From Stappia sp. ES.058 (GTDB lineage: Bacteria > Pseudomonadota > Alphaproteobacteria > Rhizobiales > Stappiaceae), in contig NZ_LT629784.1 in NCBI RefSeq assembly GCF_900105595.1, positions 2,480,001 to 2,544,000 of the forward strand: DNA of 64,000 bases, written 5' to 3'. The position numbers were made by a program, and so were the translations under genes. The notes below the pieces were generated by a model, which was given only the letters and a program-made list of their open reading frames with translations, made no database searches and was not told the origin of the DNA. Of the stretch, positions 34,407 through 44,737 are shown in pieces. How positions within the stretch are numbered: the first letter of the stretch is position 1; every line of letters begins with the position of its first letter.

Positions 34407-37400
34407 CTATTCCGCCGCTTCCAGGGCCGATCCTTCGGGGCTGGCATCGCCGAGACGGGCCATGAGCTGCTCGCGCTTGGCCTCAGCCTTTTTCAGGTTC
34501 GCCTCCTTCACCGGACCGAAGCCGCGCACCAGATCCGGCACCCGCGCGATCTCGACGAGCAGACCGTAGTTCGCCGTGCCAACGCGGTCCGCAAGCGTCG
34601 ACAGATCCGCAAGGTAGCTCCGGACAAGCGCGCGCTCGGCACGTCGCTCGGCCGTCCGCCCGAAGACATCGAACGCCCCGCCCCGCAGGCCCTTCAGCCC
34701 GGCAAGAACACCGAAGGCCGAGAAGATCCATGAACCGAAGGCGATCTTCTTCGGCCGGCCGGTCTTGGGGTCGGCTTCGCGGGAAATGAGCGGCGGCGCC
34801 AGCATCACTTTCAGCTTGCGCGGATCGGCGAATTGCGCCGCGAGCTTCGCCTTGAACGCGGGATCGGAATAAAGCCGCGCCACCTCGTATTCGTCCTTGT
34901 AGGCCATGACCTTGTAGAGCATTTCGGCGGCCGTGCGGGTCAGGCGCATGGCGCCTGCGCCCCTTGCCTCATCCGCCGCGCGCATCGTGTCGATGGCCGA
35001 CAGGAAGCGCCGCGCATAGGCCTCGTCCTGATAGGCAGTCAATTCGCGTGCGAGAAAGGCGATCCGGTCTCCGAGATTCATATCCTCGCCCCTGGCGTCC
35101 GCATCCGGCGACGGCAGCGCGGCAAGCAGCGCCTCCGGCGTTTCGGCCAACACGCGGCCGGCGCGGAAGGCAGCGAGGTTCTTGTCGACCGCCGCGCCAT
35201 TCAGCCGGATCGCGGCTTCAAGCGCATCGGTGGAGATCGGCAGGCGCCCCGCCTGGTGCGCCATGCCGACAAGCATCATGTTGGCGAAGATTGCATCCCC
35301 CAGAACCGCTTCGGCCACGCCGGCGACATCATGCGCGTGAAACAGCGGGCAGGCCTCTTCCAGCGTCTTGCGCATCCGCGTCTCGTCGAAGGAGAGCGTC
35401 TGCTTCATGACGAACTCGGCCGTCGGCGCGACCCGCGCATTGGCGAAACCGGCCGTTTTCTGCCGGTCGATCAGCGCAAGCTGCTCTGCATTGGTCGCAA
35501 CCACCATGTCGGAGGCAATCAGCACGTCGAGGCTCGCAGTGGGAATACGCGGCCCCTCGATGGAACGGTTCGCCTGCGCGAAGCGAATGTGCGACGTGAC
35601 GGGTCCGCCCTTTTGCGCAAGCCCCGTCATGTCGAGGGTCGAGGCCTGCTTGCCGTCGACATGGGCCGCCATGGCCAGCACGGCGGCGGTGGTGGTCACG
35701 CCCGCGCCGCCGATCCCGCCGATCAGCACATTCAGCGTCGTCTCTAGCCCCGCGACCGGCGCAGGCTCCAGCCTGGCCAAAAGCGCATCGATATCGACAC
35801 CCTCGCCATCCGCCTTGCGAAGCTCCGCACCCTCCACATAGACAAAGGACGGGCAGAACCCCTTCACACAGGAAAAGTCCTTGTTGCAGGACGACTGGTT
35901 GATGCGCCGCTTCTCGCCGAAGGGCGTCTGAAGCGGTTCCACCGACAGGCAATTGGACTGGACGGAGCAGTCGCCGCAGCCCTCGCAGATGCGGTCGTTG
36001 ATAAAGAGGCGCCGATCCGGATCGGGAAAGGAGCCACGCTTGCGGCGGCGGCGCTTTTCAGCCGCGCAGGTCTGGTCGAAGATCAGCGCAGTGACCGCAT
36101 CGATCGACTGCAACTCGTGCTGAACGTCCATGAGTTCGTCGCGATGGCGCACATCCGTGCCCGGCGCAAGGTCGTGACGCCCGAGATAAGCGTCCGGCTC
36201 CTCGCTCACCACGACAACGCGCGCCACGCCCTCCGCCTCGAGCTGACGGGTGATCTGCGGCACGGTCAACGAGCCGTCGACGGGCTGACCGCCGGTCATC
36301 GCCACCGCATCGTTGAACAGGATCTTGTAGGTGATCGCAACCTTCGCGGCGACAGACTGCCGGATCGCCAGGGTCGCGGAGTGGAAATAGGTCCCGTCGC
36401 CGACATTGGCGAAGACATGGGTGTCGTTGGAAAAGGCCGCCTGCCCGACCCACAGGACGCCCTCGCCGCCCATGGCGATCTGGCCGTCCGTCGTGCGCCC
36501 GGCAACCTCGGTCATCGCGTGGCAGCCGATGCCCGGCAGCGCCCGGGATCCCTCCGGCACGACGGTGGACGTGGAATGCGGGCAGCCGGAACAGAAATAC
36601 GGAACGCGCTGAGCGCGTTCCGCATGGCCCTGCGACCACATCACCTGCCGGTTCATGCGGTCGGCAACCGCGCGCATTTCCTCGCTGACGAGATCGGCGG
36701 GCAGGAAGGTGAGAAGGGCAGGAATGATCTCCGCAACCGCAAGTTCCAACACGTCGGAGAGCAGCGGCCCGCCGTCGGGCATGCGCTTGCCCCAGATCCG
36801 GGGGCGGGCCTGCTCCGGCCAGCCGTAGGCGATCTCCTTGATCTGAGGTTCCAGAAAGGCGCGTTTGTGTTCCACCACGAGCAGCCGCTCGAGGCCCCGG
36901 GCGAAGTTCGAAATCCCTTGCGGCTCCAGCGGCCAGGGCATGGCCACCTTGTAGACCGCCAGACCGATGTCGCGGGCACGCGCCTCGTCGATGCCGATCA
37001 TGTCGAAGGCCTGTCGCAGATCGCGATAGGCCTTGCCGGTGGCAACGATGCCGATGCGCGGCTTGCGCGCGCCAAAGGCCACCCGGTCCAGCCCGTTCGC
37101 CCGGACATAGGCCTGGGCCGCGGGAATCCGAATGTCCCGCAGGAGCCGTTCCGTCTCCAGCCGGTTGCCGAGAAGCAGCACGCGGTTCAAGTCGTCCTCC
37201 GCCCGCGGATCCCGCTCCTGCGGCCGTGCGAAGGTCAGGCGGCTCGGATCGACCGAGATTGTCGCCGAGGCGTCCATCGTGTCGGCCAGGCAGATCATCG
37301 CGCTCCAAAGCCCGGAAAACCGCGACATGGCAATGCCATGCAGGCCGAAGTCGAGAACGTCCTGAATGTCGGACGGGTTGAGCACCGGCATTTCCACATG

Positions 37401-37901
37401 CTCGAAGAAGAACTCCGACTGTGCCGGCAGGATCGAGGATTTGGCCAGATGATCGTCGCCCGCGAGCGCCAGCACGCCGCCATGTGCCGCCGTGCCGCTG
37501 GCGTTCGCCTGACGCAGCACGTCGCCGGCCCGGTCCACACCGGGCGCCTTGCCGTACCAGATGCCGAAGACGCCGTCATAGTCGCTACCCTTGCCGTGAT
37601 GATCGACCTTTTGAGATCCCCATACGGCAGTCGCGCCGAGTTCTTCGTTCACACCCGGCTTGAAGACGACGTTCGCCCCCTCGACATGGCGCCGCGCGCG
37701 CGCAAGCTCGGTATCATATCCGGCGAGCGGCGATCCGCGATACCCGGAAACGAAGCCTCCCGTCTTCAACCCGGCCTGGATATCGAGGTGCGCCTGGTCG
37801 AGCGGCAGTCTCACCAGCGCCTGAATGCCGGTGAGATAGACTTGACCTCGGGTGGCACTGTATTTGTCGTCCAGGGTGATGGTTCTGGCGATGACGTTCA
37901 T
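34407..37901 (-). CDS. indolepyruvate ferredoxin oxidoreductase (fused)
   Basis: This 1164-aa single-chain 2-oxoacid oxidoreductase decarboxylates arylpyruvates from aromatic amino-acid breakdown. It fuses the alpha-type TPP parts (ALVRLPLDQAHLD; GGFVSGYRGSPLAGYD at the start) with the beta/gamma-type C-terminal domain (GGIGGAGVTTTAAVL). Between them is CEGCGDCSVQSNC with a further CNKDFSCVKGFC, giving Cys clusters for [4Fe-4S]. Divergent to an Lrp-type gene that probably controls it. Confidence 0.92.
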   Translation of the reverse strand: MNVIARTITLDDKYSATRGQVYLTGIQALVRLPLDQAHLDIQAGLKTGGFVSGYRGSPLAGYDTELARARRHVEGANVVFKPGVNEELGATAVWGSQKVDHHGKGSDYDGVFGIWYGKAPGVDRAGDVLRQANASGTAAHGGVLALAGDDHLAKSSILPAQSEFFFEHVEMPVLNPSDIQDVLDFGLHGIAMSRFSGLWSAMICLADTMDASATISVDPSRLTFARPQERDPRAEDDLNRVLLLGNRLETERLLRDIRIPAAQAYVRANGLDRVAFGARKPRIGIVATGKAYRDLRQAFDMIGIDEARARDIGLAVYKVAMPWPLEPQGISNFARGLERLLVVEHKRAFLEPQIKEIAYGWPEQARPRIWGKRMPDGGPLLSDVLELAVAEIIPALLTFLPADLVSEEMRAVADRMNRQVMWSQGHAERAQRVPYFCSGCPHSTSTVVPEGSRALPGIGCHAMTEVAGRTTDGQIAMGGEGVLWVGQAAFSNDTHVFANVGDGTYFHSATLAIRQSVAAKVAITYKILFNDAVAMTGGQPVDGSLTVPQITRQLEAEGVARVVVVSEEPDAYLGRHDLAPGTDVRHRDELMDVQHELQSIDAVTALIFDQTCAAEKRRRRKRGSFPDPDRRLFINDRICEGCGDCSVQSNCLSVEPLQTPFGEKRRINQSSCNKDFSCVKGFCPSFVYVEGAELRKADGEGVDIDALLARLEPAPVAGLETTLNVLIGGIGGAGVTTTAAVLAMAAHVDGKQASTLDMTGLAQKGGPVTSHIRFAQANRSIEGPRIPTASLDVLIASDMVVATNAEQLALIDRQKTAGFANARVAPTAEFVMKQTLSFDETRMRKTLEEACPLFHAHDVAGVAEAVLGDAIFANMMLVGMAHQAGRLPISTDALEAAIRLNGAAVDKNLAAFRAGRVLAETPEALLAALPSPDADARGEDMNLGDRIAFLARELTAYQDEAYARRFLSAIDTMRAADEARGAGAMRLTRTAAEMLYKVMAYKDEYEVARLYSDPAFKAKLAAQFADPRKLKVMLAPPLISREADPKTGRPKKIAFGSWIFSAFGVLAGLKGLRGGAFDVFGRTAERRAERALVRSYLADLSTLADRVGTANYGLLVEIARVPDLVRGFGPVKEANLKKAEAKREQLMARLGDASPEGSALEAAE

Positions 37902-38058
37902 GGGACGGCCTCCTCTTTCGTCGGACGCGGGCCGGATATCGGCCGCACGCGTTCCGGTGTTCGCATGCCATCCAATATCGTCCTTTTAACGGTCCAGATT
38001 TGTGCTAACCTGCCGATGTCAGTGGCAAATATCGCAATATTTTTCCCTTAAGGACGGT

Positions 38059-38537
38059 ATGAACGAAAAAACCTTCTCGACCCATCGGACATCCGGGTCC
38101 TGCAAATCCTGCAGCGCGATGCGTCTCTTTCGATCGCCGAAATCGCGCGCGAAGCCGGCATGAGCCAGACGCCGTGCTGGCGGCGCATCAAGAAGCTGAA
38201 GCAGACGGGGATCATCCGCCAGGTCGTGGCGGTGGTCGACCGCGAGTCGGTCGGCCTCGGGTTCGTGGCCTATGCCTTCGTCAAGCTCGGCGTGCCGAGT
38301 CGCGACAACATGGAAACCTTCGACAAGCTGGTCGAACGCTGGCCGGAAGTCGTGATCTGCGAAAGGATCACCGGCGCCGTCGACTATCTCATCAAGGTGG
38401 TGGCGACCGACATCAAGGCCTATGACGACTTCCTGCGGCTGAAACTGCTCGACAACACGCTGGTCTCCGACGTGCAGTCGCGAATTGTCGTCCACACGGT
38501 CAAACACACCGTCGCGCTGCCGATCCGCGAGACCTGA
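38059..38537 (+). pseudogene. Lrp/AsnC regulator with N-terminal frameshift
   Basis: This Lrp/AsnC regulator has its helix-turn-helix (RVLQILQRDASLSIAEIA, then SQTPCWRRIKKL) and RAM ligand domain in one frame to 38537. No ATG/GTG/TTG opens that frame before the HTH. ATG 38059, MNEK, is in another frame, and one extra A in the A6 run at 38066-38071 would join them as MNEKNLLDPSDIRVLQ. An internal ATG at 38160 would cut the first HTH helix. It is divergent to indolepyruvate oxidoreductase. It may be functional if the gap is a sequencing error. Confidence 0.75.
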
Positions 38538-38554
38538 GGAGCGGTCGCACGCCG

Positions 38555-39802
38555 TCAGTCGGACAGGAAGCGCGTCGGCGAATAGGGTGCCGGGTCCGTG
38601 AACGGCCGCTCGCCCGTCATCGTTTCGGCAAGCAGGCGCCCCATCGCCGCGCCGAGACCGAAGCTCGACCGCTCGTTGCCGAGCGCCAGCCAAAGCCCTG
38701 GAGCCGCCGTCACATTTCCCATCACCGGCAATCCGTCCGGCATGCAAAGCCGCAGACCCGGGATTGGCGTGTCCTCGATCTGCGCACCGACCGGCATCAA
38801 TGCCCGCGCCGCGGTCTCCGCACGCTGCAGCGCAGACGCGCGTAGGGGACGATCCACCCGGGTCAGTTCATGGCCGCCGACGAGCCGCAGGCCGCGTTCC
38901 ATCGGCGTCAGCGTGTAGCCATTGTCGCTGTCGGTGATCGGCCTCGACAGCGTCACGCCGGACACCGCCCGGAAATGCCGGTGGTAACCCCGTATCGTGG
39001 CCAGGGGAAGCGCGACCCCAAGACCCGACAGCACGGCTGGCGCGCCCGCGCCCAGCGCAATCACGGCGCGCGTGCCTGACGCCTCGCCCCGACTCGTGCG
39101 CACCGACCAGCCGTCGCGGGTCGCAATCAGCGTCTCCGCCTTGCCGATCTCGGTGTCGCCGCCGCGCTCGCGAAACAGGCGGGCATAGGCCTTGGTCACG
39201 CCGCCGGGAGAAGAGACCGACTGCGTGTCCGGCCAGTAAAGCCCCGCGTGGTCGAAAGAGACGAGATGCGGCTCCAGCCGCACGAGGTCGGCTGCGGACA
39301 GATCCGTATAGGCCACGCCGAAGATGCGCGCGAAATGCCGGTCCTCTTCGCTGGCCTCATAGGACGCGCGGTGGCGGTAGATCTTGATCCACCCTGTCCG
39401 GCGAAAGAAGCGAAGCGCGCTCGCCGCCCGCGCGAGAGCGAGGTGCTCGCCGGCCGCAACCGCCTGAAGCGGCGCGACGGCACGACCGATACGGGCGGCC
39501 GCACCGGTTTGAACCGCCACATGCGCCGCCCGCAGAAAAGGAGCGGCACCAGGCAGGCTGCGCAGATCGATCCGCATCTGACCGGCCGGTTTCAGCAGAC
39601 GTGCCAGGATCTCTGCGGGCGCATGCGGCCATGCAAGGGGGCTGAAACCGTCGCGCGCCAGGATGCCGGTGTTGGCTCTCGACGCCTCATCGCCGGGAGC
39701 GGCGCGATCGACGAGCAGAACGCGCATGCCGCGCGCCTGCAAATGCAGGGCGGCACAAACCCCGCTGATTCCGCCTCCCAGAACAATGACATCGTAACTC
39801 CG
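38555..39802 (-). CDS. FAD-dependent amino-acid oxidase/dehydrogenase (DadA-like)
   Basis: This 415-aa DAO-family flavoenzyme has the FAD Rossmann motif GGGISGVCAALHL at residues 9-21 and acid VDR at 32-34. The C-terminal substrate cap ends near GLWLALGNERSSFGLG, which binds FAD. Its closest named relatives are D-amino-acid dehydrogenases. Position beside an Lrp-type regulator and indolepyruvate oxidoreductase suggests aromatic or D-amino-acid catabolism; substrate is inferred only. ATG 39802 is preferred over 39820. Confidence 0.86.
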   Translation of the reverse strand, partial: RSYDVIVLGGGISGVCAALHLQARGMRVLLVDRAAPGDEASRANTGILARDGFSPLAWPHAPAEILARLLKPAGQMRIDLRSLPGAAPFLRAAHVAVQTGAAARIGRAVAPLQAVAAGEHLALARAASALRFFRRTGWIKIYRHRASYEASEEDRHFARIFGVAYTDLSAADLVRLEPHLVSFDHAGLYWPDTQSVSSPGGVTKAYARLFRERGGDTEIGKAETLIATRDGWSVRTSRGEASGTRAVIALGAGAPAVLSGLGVALPLATIRGYHRHFRAVSGVTLSRPITDSDNGYTLTPMERGLRLVGGHELTRVDRPLRASALQRAETAARALMPVGAQIEDTPIPGLRLCMPDGLPVMGNVTAAPGLWLALGNERSSFGLGAAMGRLLAETMTGERPFTDPAPYSPTRFLSD

Positions 39803-39943
39803 CATTGTGCCTATCCACACCGTTCACAGGACGCTTGCAAGGGGAAGTCGCCCGCGCCGATACTGAACGGGCACTTTTTTTGATTTCCAGCACCCCGCGA
39901 CCCCGTCCGGGGCGCGGCACAGCCAACCCCGCGGAGTTCGTCC

Positions 39944-40942
39944 ATGCAGGCGCTGTCCCTGCCTCTACGCCTTGTCGCCTGGCTCGGACGGCAAGGTACG
40001 CGTGCCGTCGCGGTGAGTGCCCTTCTCGGCCTGTTCCTGCCTGCGCTCTCCGCACTGTTTCGCCCAATCGTCGAAGAGGCGATCTTCGTGTTGCTGGTGC
40101 TGGCCTTTCTCCGGGTCGATCCCGCTGCGGTGATCGCCCACGTCAGGAAACCCCGCCTCGTTGCGCTGGCGAGTCTGTGGATGCTGGTGATCGTCCCCGG
40201 CGCGACCGCGCTTGCGCTATCCGCCATTGGCCTGTTGAACGACAACCCCGACCTGGCGCTGGCCGCCTTCATCGTCACGGCCGCGCCGCCGATCATGTCC
40301 GCGCCCGCTTTCATCGCGCTGATCGGTCTGGACGGCGCGCTGTCGCTGGCGCTTGTGTGCATCGCCATGATGCTGACGCCCCTGACCGCTCCCCTGATCG
40401 GCGGGGCGCTGATCGGCGACACGCTGCCGATCGACGCGCCGGCACTTGCCCTGCGCCTTGCCCTGCTGCTCGCCGCCTCGGCGGGATGCGCAGGGATCAT
40501 CCGACGCCTTTTCGGCACCGTCCGCATCGTTGCCGCCCGTCAGCATATCGACGGGTTGAACGTGCTGGTCCTCTTCGTTTTCGCGGTTGCGGTCATGGAC
40601 GGCGTCGCGGCGCATTTTGCCCGCGACCCGCTCCTCACGCTTGGCGTGGGCACGCTCACCTTCGCCGTCGCATCGCTCCAGATGGGACTGACGTGGCTGG
40701 TGTTTTCCGCCGTGCGCAAGGACCATGCCTTCGTGCTCGCCCATGCAGCCGGAAATCGCAACATGGGGCTGCTGGTGGCGGCCCTCGGCGGCAGCCTGCC
40801 GGATCTCGCCTGGCTCTATTTCGGCCTCGGGCAATTGCCGATCTATCTCCTGCCGTGGATCCTGGGGCCGCTGGCACGGCGCGCGGCGGCAAAGGCTCCA
40901 AAGCGTGACGAGGGTCACGGTGTCGACGGATCAAGCGGATAA
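39944..40942 (+). CDS. BASS-like sodium-dependent transporter
   Basis: This 332-aa polytopic protein has about ten hydrophobic segments. It resembles the bile acid:Na+ symporter (BASS) superfamily, with an APPIMSAPAFIALIG pore-like helix near 110-124 and a conserved AGNRNMGLLVA segment near 267. Sodium-coupled uptake of an organic anion is likely, but the ligand is unknown and its membership is only moderately sure. It is encoded alone, 140 bp after the divergent amino-acid oxidase gene. Confidence 0.7.
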   Translation: MQALSLPLRLVAWLGRQGTRAVAVSALLGLFLPALSALFRPIVEEAIFVLLVLAFLRVDPAAVIAHVRKPRLVALASLWMLVIVPGATALALSAIGLLNDNPDLALAAFIVTAAPPIMSAPAFIALIGLDGALSLALVCIAMMLTPLTAPLIGGALIGDTLPIDAPALALRLALLLAASAGCAGIIRRLFGTVRIVAARQHIDGLNVLVLFVFAVAVMDGVAAHFARDPLLTLGVGTLTFAVASLQMGLTWLVFSAVRKDHAFVLAHAAGNRNMGLLVAALGGSLPDLAWLYFGLGQLPIYLLPWILGPLARRAAAKAPKRDEGHGVDGSSG

Positions 40943-41004
40943 GCCTGTCTCCGGGAACGCGCGACAGATCAGGCGCCACGCGCACAACGCAAAGGAACAC
41001 GACA

Positions 41005-41778
41005 ATGTCGCTCACGCTTGCAGTCCGTTCACGTGCCCTGCCGCGCCTGCCGGCCGCCCTCGCCGCCCTCGCATTGGTCGCCCTGCCCCTTGCGGCAACC
41101 GCCGGCGACTTCGCCCAGGCCGACGTGCTCGGGTTTTCCAAGGACGGCAGCCATTTCGCCTTCGAGGAATACGGCATCCAGGACGGCTCCGGGTTTCCCT
41201 ATTCCAATCTCTACGTGATCGATGTCGCCAACGACAGCTGGGTGTCGGGCTCCCCGTTTCGCCGCCTGGACGAGGTGGACGACAGCCAGCCGCTCGATTT
41301 CGCCGAGGAACTTGCGCGCACCCGCGGGGCCAACCGGGCGGGCGCGCAGTACCTGCTCGCGGAGACCCGCATCTCCGGTGCCGGCGTGACCGTCGCGCAC
41401 AACCCGGCGACCGAGCGCTCCAGCGACCCGCACCTGATGCTCGCCTCCATCATTCCCGACGTCCCGACGCTCGGGGAAACAGTGACGCTTTCGCTGCAGG
41501 AAACGGCGGTTCCCGATCCGGACAGCTGTCCCGGTGGGTTCGGCGACATCCGGGGAATGCGGCTGACGCTGTCCTATGAAGGAAACACACGCGTTCTGGC
41601 CGACGACACCCGCATTCCCTCGAGCCGAGGCTGTCCGCTGCGCTACCGGATCGAGCGGCTCGTCACCCATACGCCGGCCTTTCCCGGCCCGACCTCTTTC
41701 GCCGTGCTGGTCCTGATGGAACAGATCGGCTTCGAAGGCCCCGACGGGCGGTTTCTCGCGATCACCGGCAAGCTTTGA
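41005..41778 (+). CDS. DUF2259 predicted secreted protein
   Basis: This 257-aa protein has a signal peptide ([17 protein letters not shown]) and the DUF2259 core. The family segment [19 protein letters not shown] follows the cleavage site, and [15 protein letters not shown] is next. Two later Cys residues ([16 protein letters not shown]) may form a disulfide. Function is unknown; it is a periplasmic domain that resembles WD-like or TolB-like openings. Encoded between the BASS-like gene and rpe. Confidence 0.83.
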   Translation: MSLTLAVRSRALPRLPAALAALALVALPLAATAGDFAQADVLGFSKDGSHFAFEEYGIQDGSGFPYSNLYVIDVANDSWVSGSPFRRLDEVDDSQPLDFAEELARTRGANRAGAQYLLAETRISGAGVTVAHNPATERSSDPHLMLASIIPDVPTLGETVTLSLQETAVPDPDSCPGGFGDIRGMRLTLSYEGNTRVLADDTRIPSSRGCPLRYRIERLVTHTPAFPGPTSFAVLVLMEQIGFEGPDGRFLAITGKL

Positions 41779-41869
41779 TCGCCGACCTCCGGCGCGTCGC
41801 GCTTGTGGCTTGCCCCCGGCTGTGCTAGCGGCGAGCGACCCAAGCAACGCACCGGAGCCGCCCGCCGCT

Positions 41870-42547
41870 ATGTCCCTGCCCCTCGTGATCGCCCCGTCCA
41901 TGCTCGCCTCCGACTTCTCCGCCTTCGGGCAGGAGGTCCGCGACGTGGCCGACGCCGGTGCCGACTGGATCCATCTCGACGTGATGGACGGGCATTTCGT
42001 GCCCAACATCAGTTTCGGACCGGACGTTATCGCGGCCATGCGCAAGCACACCGACAAGATCTTCGACACCCATTTGATGATCGCCCCCTGCGACGCCTAT
42101 CTGGAGGCCTTCGCCAAGGCCGGCTCCGACATCATCACGGTCCACGCGGAAGCCGGCCCGCATCTCGACCGCTCGCTCCAGGCGATCCGCGCGCTCGGCA
42201 AGAAGGCCGGCGTCTCGCTCAACCCGGCAACGCCGGAAAGCGTGCTGGAATATGTCCTCGACCGGCTCGATCTGATCCTCGTGATGAGCGTCAATCCGGG
42301 CTTCGGCGGGCAGTCCTTCATTCCCGCGATGATCGACAAGGTCGCGCGCATCAAGGCGATGATCGGTGATCGTCCGATCCACCTGGAAGTCGACGGCGGC
42401 GTGACACCGCAAACCGCTCCGCTGGTCGCAAAGGCCGGCGCCAATGCGCTCGTCGCAGGATCGGCGGTGTTCAGGGGAGACGGCGTGGACGGCTACCGCG
42501 CCAACATTTCCGCAATCCGCACCGCCGCAGCGCAAGCCGCGGCCTGA
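41870..42547 (+). CDS. rpe: ribulose-phosphate 3-epimerase
   Basis: This 225-aa TIM-barrel enzyme of the pentose phosphate/Calvin pathway interconverts ribulose-5-P and xylulose-5-P. Motifs [22 protein letters not shown] (catalytic Asp and metal His), [11 protein letters not shown] and EVDGGV are intact. ATG 41870 gives the standard start; the frame is open from 41810. No other pentose-phosphate gene is nearby, so it is probably constitutive. Confidence 0.95.
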   Translation: MSLPLVIAPSMLASDFSAFGQEVRDVADAGADWIHLDVMDGHFVPNISFGPDVIAAMRKHTDKIFDTHLMIAPCDAYLEAFAKAGSDIITVHAEAGPHLDRSLQAIRALGKKAGVSLNPATPESVLEYVLDRLDLILVMSVNPGFGGQSFIPAMIDKVARIKAMIGDRPIHLEVDGGVTPQTAPLVAKAGANALVAGSAVFRGDGVDGYRANISAIRTAAAQAAA

Positions 42548-42572
42548 GCGGCAACAGGACAGGCAACAGACC

Positions 42573-43040
42573 TTGCGCCCCTTGCTCTTCGCCCTCGTCT
42601 GGTCCGGCACCATCTCGGCATGCGTCGCCATGCTGACGTTCGGGCGCGGCGAGGCCTTGAGCGGACGCTCGCTCGCCGTCATCGCCGTCTTTGCCGTCGG
42701 CAGCTTTTTCGGTGCGTGGCTTGCCTGGGGCGCGGCACGCATTCTGACCTGGCGGCGACGCCGGCGTTCCGCCCGCTTCGCCGCGATGGTGGTGTGTCTT
42801 TCGCTCGGCACGGCCGGGCTCACGGCCTTTTTCTTTTTCCTGCAGCTGCGCGGCTACTACGCCGACTGGCACACCCATGAACTGTCCTACCGCATGTTCT
42901 GGGAGCAGGTCTTCACCGGCGCGACCACGGCCTATATTTTCGGCGTCATGGGCGCGCGGGTGCTGCTTCCCTTCATGCTTCTCCCGCTCTTTGCAGCGTC
43001 GTGGTATTTCGCCCGCATTGAGCCGGGCCGCCGCGTCTGA
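42573..43040 (+). CDS. hypothetical four-helix membrane protein
   Basis: I do not recognise this protein of about 155 aa. It has four predicted membrane helices (about 3-20, 31-48, 67-86 and 121-143), Arg-rich cytoplasmic loops (RRRRRSARF) and no catalytic motif. TTG 42573 gives a helix at the very start; the frame is open from 42444 inside rpe, but that would prepend unlikely residues. Followed by purB after 39 bp, so it could be co-transcribed with it. Confidence 0.68.
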   Translation: MRPLLFALVWSGTISACVAMLTFGRGEALSGRSLAVIAVFAVGSFFGAWLAWGAARILTWRRRRRSARFAAMVVCLSLGTAGLTAFFFFLQLRGYYADWHTHELSYRMFWEQVFTGATTAYIFGVMGARVLLPFMLLPLFAASWYFARIEPGRRV

Positions 43041-43079
43041 TATGGCACTTTCCACCCCTTCCCCTGACGAGGACACCGC

Positions 43080-44408
43080 ATGATCCCGCGCTATTCGCGG
43101 CCCGAGATGGTCGCCATCTGGTCGCCCGAGACCAAGTTCCGCATTTGGTTCGAAATCGAGGCACATGCCTGCGACGCCCTCGCCAAACTGGGTGTGATCC
43201 CGGAAGCGGCTGCGAAAACCATCTGGGAAAAGGGAGGCGCTGCCACCTTCGATGTCGCGCGCATCGACGAGATCGAGCGCGAGACCAAGCACGACGTCAT
43301 CGCCTTCCTGACGCATCTGGCCGAAATCGTCGGCCCCGACGCCCGCTTCGTGCACCAGGGCATGACGTCGTCGGACGTGCTCGACACCTGCGTGAGCGTG
43401 CAGCTGACCCGCGCCGCCGACCTGCTTCTCGCCGACCTCGATGCGCTGCTCGCCGCGCTGAAGCGCCGCGCCTATGAGCACAAGGACACGGTCTGCATCG
43501 GACGCTCGCACGGCATTCACGCCGAGCCGGTCACCTTCGGCCTCAAGATGGCCGAGGCCTACGCCGAATTCGACCGTTGCCGCACCCGCCTGCTGGCCGC
43601 GCGCGCCGAAATCGCCACCTGCGCGATCTCCGGGGCGGTCGGCACTTTCGCCAATATCGACCCGCGCGTGGAAGAACATGTCGCCGAGGCCATGGGCCTG
43701 GCCGTGGAGCCGGTTTCCACGCAGGTGATCCCGCGCGACCGCCATGCGATGTTCTTTGCAACGCTTGGCGTCATCGCCTCCTCGATCGAGCGGTTGGCAA
43801 CCGAGGTCCGCCACCTGCAGCGAACCGAGGTTCTGGAAGCGGAGGAATATTTCTCTCCGGGGCAGAAGGGCTCCAGCGCGATGCCGCACAAGCGCAATCC
43901 GGTATTGACGGAAAACCTGACGGGTCTCGCCCGCATGGTGCGCGCCTACGCCATGCCGGCGATGGAAAACGTGGCGCTCTGGCACGAGCGCGACATCTCG
44001 CACTCTTCTGTCGAGCGCATGATCGGGCCGGACGCCACGGTGACGCTCGATTTCGCGCTGGCGCGTCTCACCAACGTGATCGACAAGCTGATGGTTTATC
44101 CCGAGCGCATGCTCGCCAACATGAACCGGCTGGGCGGGCTGGTGCACTCGCAGCGCATCCTGCTCGCCCTCACCCAGGCCGGCGTGTCGCGCGAGGACGC
44201 CTATCGCCTCGTCCAGCGCAACGCCATGAAGGTCTGGGACAGCTACCAGACGCAAGGGTCTTCCGACGTCGACTTTCTTGAGGAGCTGCTAAAGGATACC
44301 GACGTGCGCGTCGCCCTTCCCGAAGAGGAAATCCGCGCGCGCTTCGATCTCGACTATCACACCAAGTCGGTCGACACGATCTTCGCGCGGGTGTTCGGCA
44401 AGGGCTGA
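43080..44408 (+). CDS. purB: adenylosuccinate lyase
   Basis: This 442-aa fumarase/aspartase-superfamily enzyme catalyses two steps of purine synthesis. The superfamily signature SSAMPHKRNP (about 265-274) is intact, and the GRSHGIHAEP segment near 145 carries the general acid. TSSDVLDT near 100 binds substrate. Length is standard. A strong hairpin terminator follows at 44415-44456. Confidence 0.96.
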   Translation: MIPRYSRPEMVAIWSPETKFRIWFEIEAHACDALAKLGVIPEAAAKTIWEKGGAATFDVARIDEIERETKHDVIAFLTHLAEIVGPDARFVHQGMTSSDVLDTCVSVQLTRAADLLLADLDALLAALKRRAYEHKDTVCIGRSHGIHAEPVTFGLKMAEAYAEFDRCRTRLLAARAEIATCAISGAVGTFANIDPRVEEHVAEAMGLAVEPVSTQVIPRDRHAMFFATLGVIASSIERLATEVRHLQRTEVLEAEEYFSPGQKGSSAMPHKRNPVLTENLTGLARMVRAYAMPAMENVALWHERDISHSSVERMIGPDATVTLDFALARLTNVIDKLMVYPERMLANMNRLGGLVHSQRILLALTQAGVSREDAYRLVQRNAMKVWDSYQTQGSSDVDFLEELLKDTDVRVALPEEEIRARFDLDYHTKSVDTIFARVFGKG

Positions 44409-44414
44409 GACAAA

Positions 44415-44456
44415 GGACGCAAGTGTTGCTTCCCGGGGACTTGCGTCCTATTTTCC
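44415..44456 (+). terminator. rho-independent terminator after purB
   Basis: The stem GGACGCAAGT / ACTTGCGTCC has a 14-base loop and is followed by TATTTTCC. It begins seven bases after the purB stop. It separates purB from the zeta-like kinase pair. Confidence 0.88.
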
Positions 44457-44512
44457 TTTGTCCGGTTCGCAAAATGAACCTTAACCACGCGACGGGTATC
44501 GTGTTCGTCGAG

Positions 44513-44737
44513 ATGACAAAGACACCAGATCCTTTCAGTTTCGGAGAACTTGGCAAGGTGGCCCGCCGTGCCACGGACGCCGTTCGCAAGGACGCGGAGC
44601 GCAGGAAAACCCGGCTTCCCGTTCTGGTCGACGGTCGCGTTGTCGAGATCGATCCCAAGCCGGGCATGGGCGACAAAGCGGCTCCCGGCGGGGCGCGACG
44701 TATCGGGAAGAAGCTGAAGCTTCCAGATGCCGGCTGA
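44513..44737 (+). CDS. small basic partner of zeta-like kinase (putative antitoxin)
   Basis: I do not recognise a named family for this 74-aa basic protein. It has a helical Lys/Arg-rich middle (KVARRATDAVRKDAERRK) and a short conserved-looking VLVDGRVVEIDP segment. Its last 11 bases overlap the start of the zeta-like gene, a typical toxin-antitoxin layout with the antitoxin first. ATG 44474 is another start. The antitoxin role is inferred from position only. Confidence 0.62.
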   Translation: MTKTPDPFSFGELGKVARRATDAVRKDAERRKTRLPVLVDGRVVEIDPKPGMGDKAAPGGARRIGKKLKLPDAG

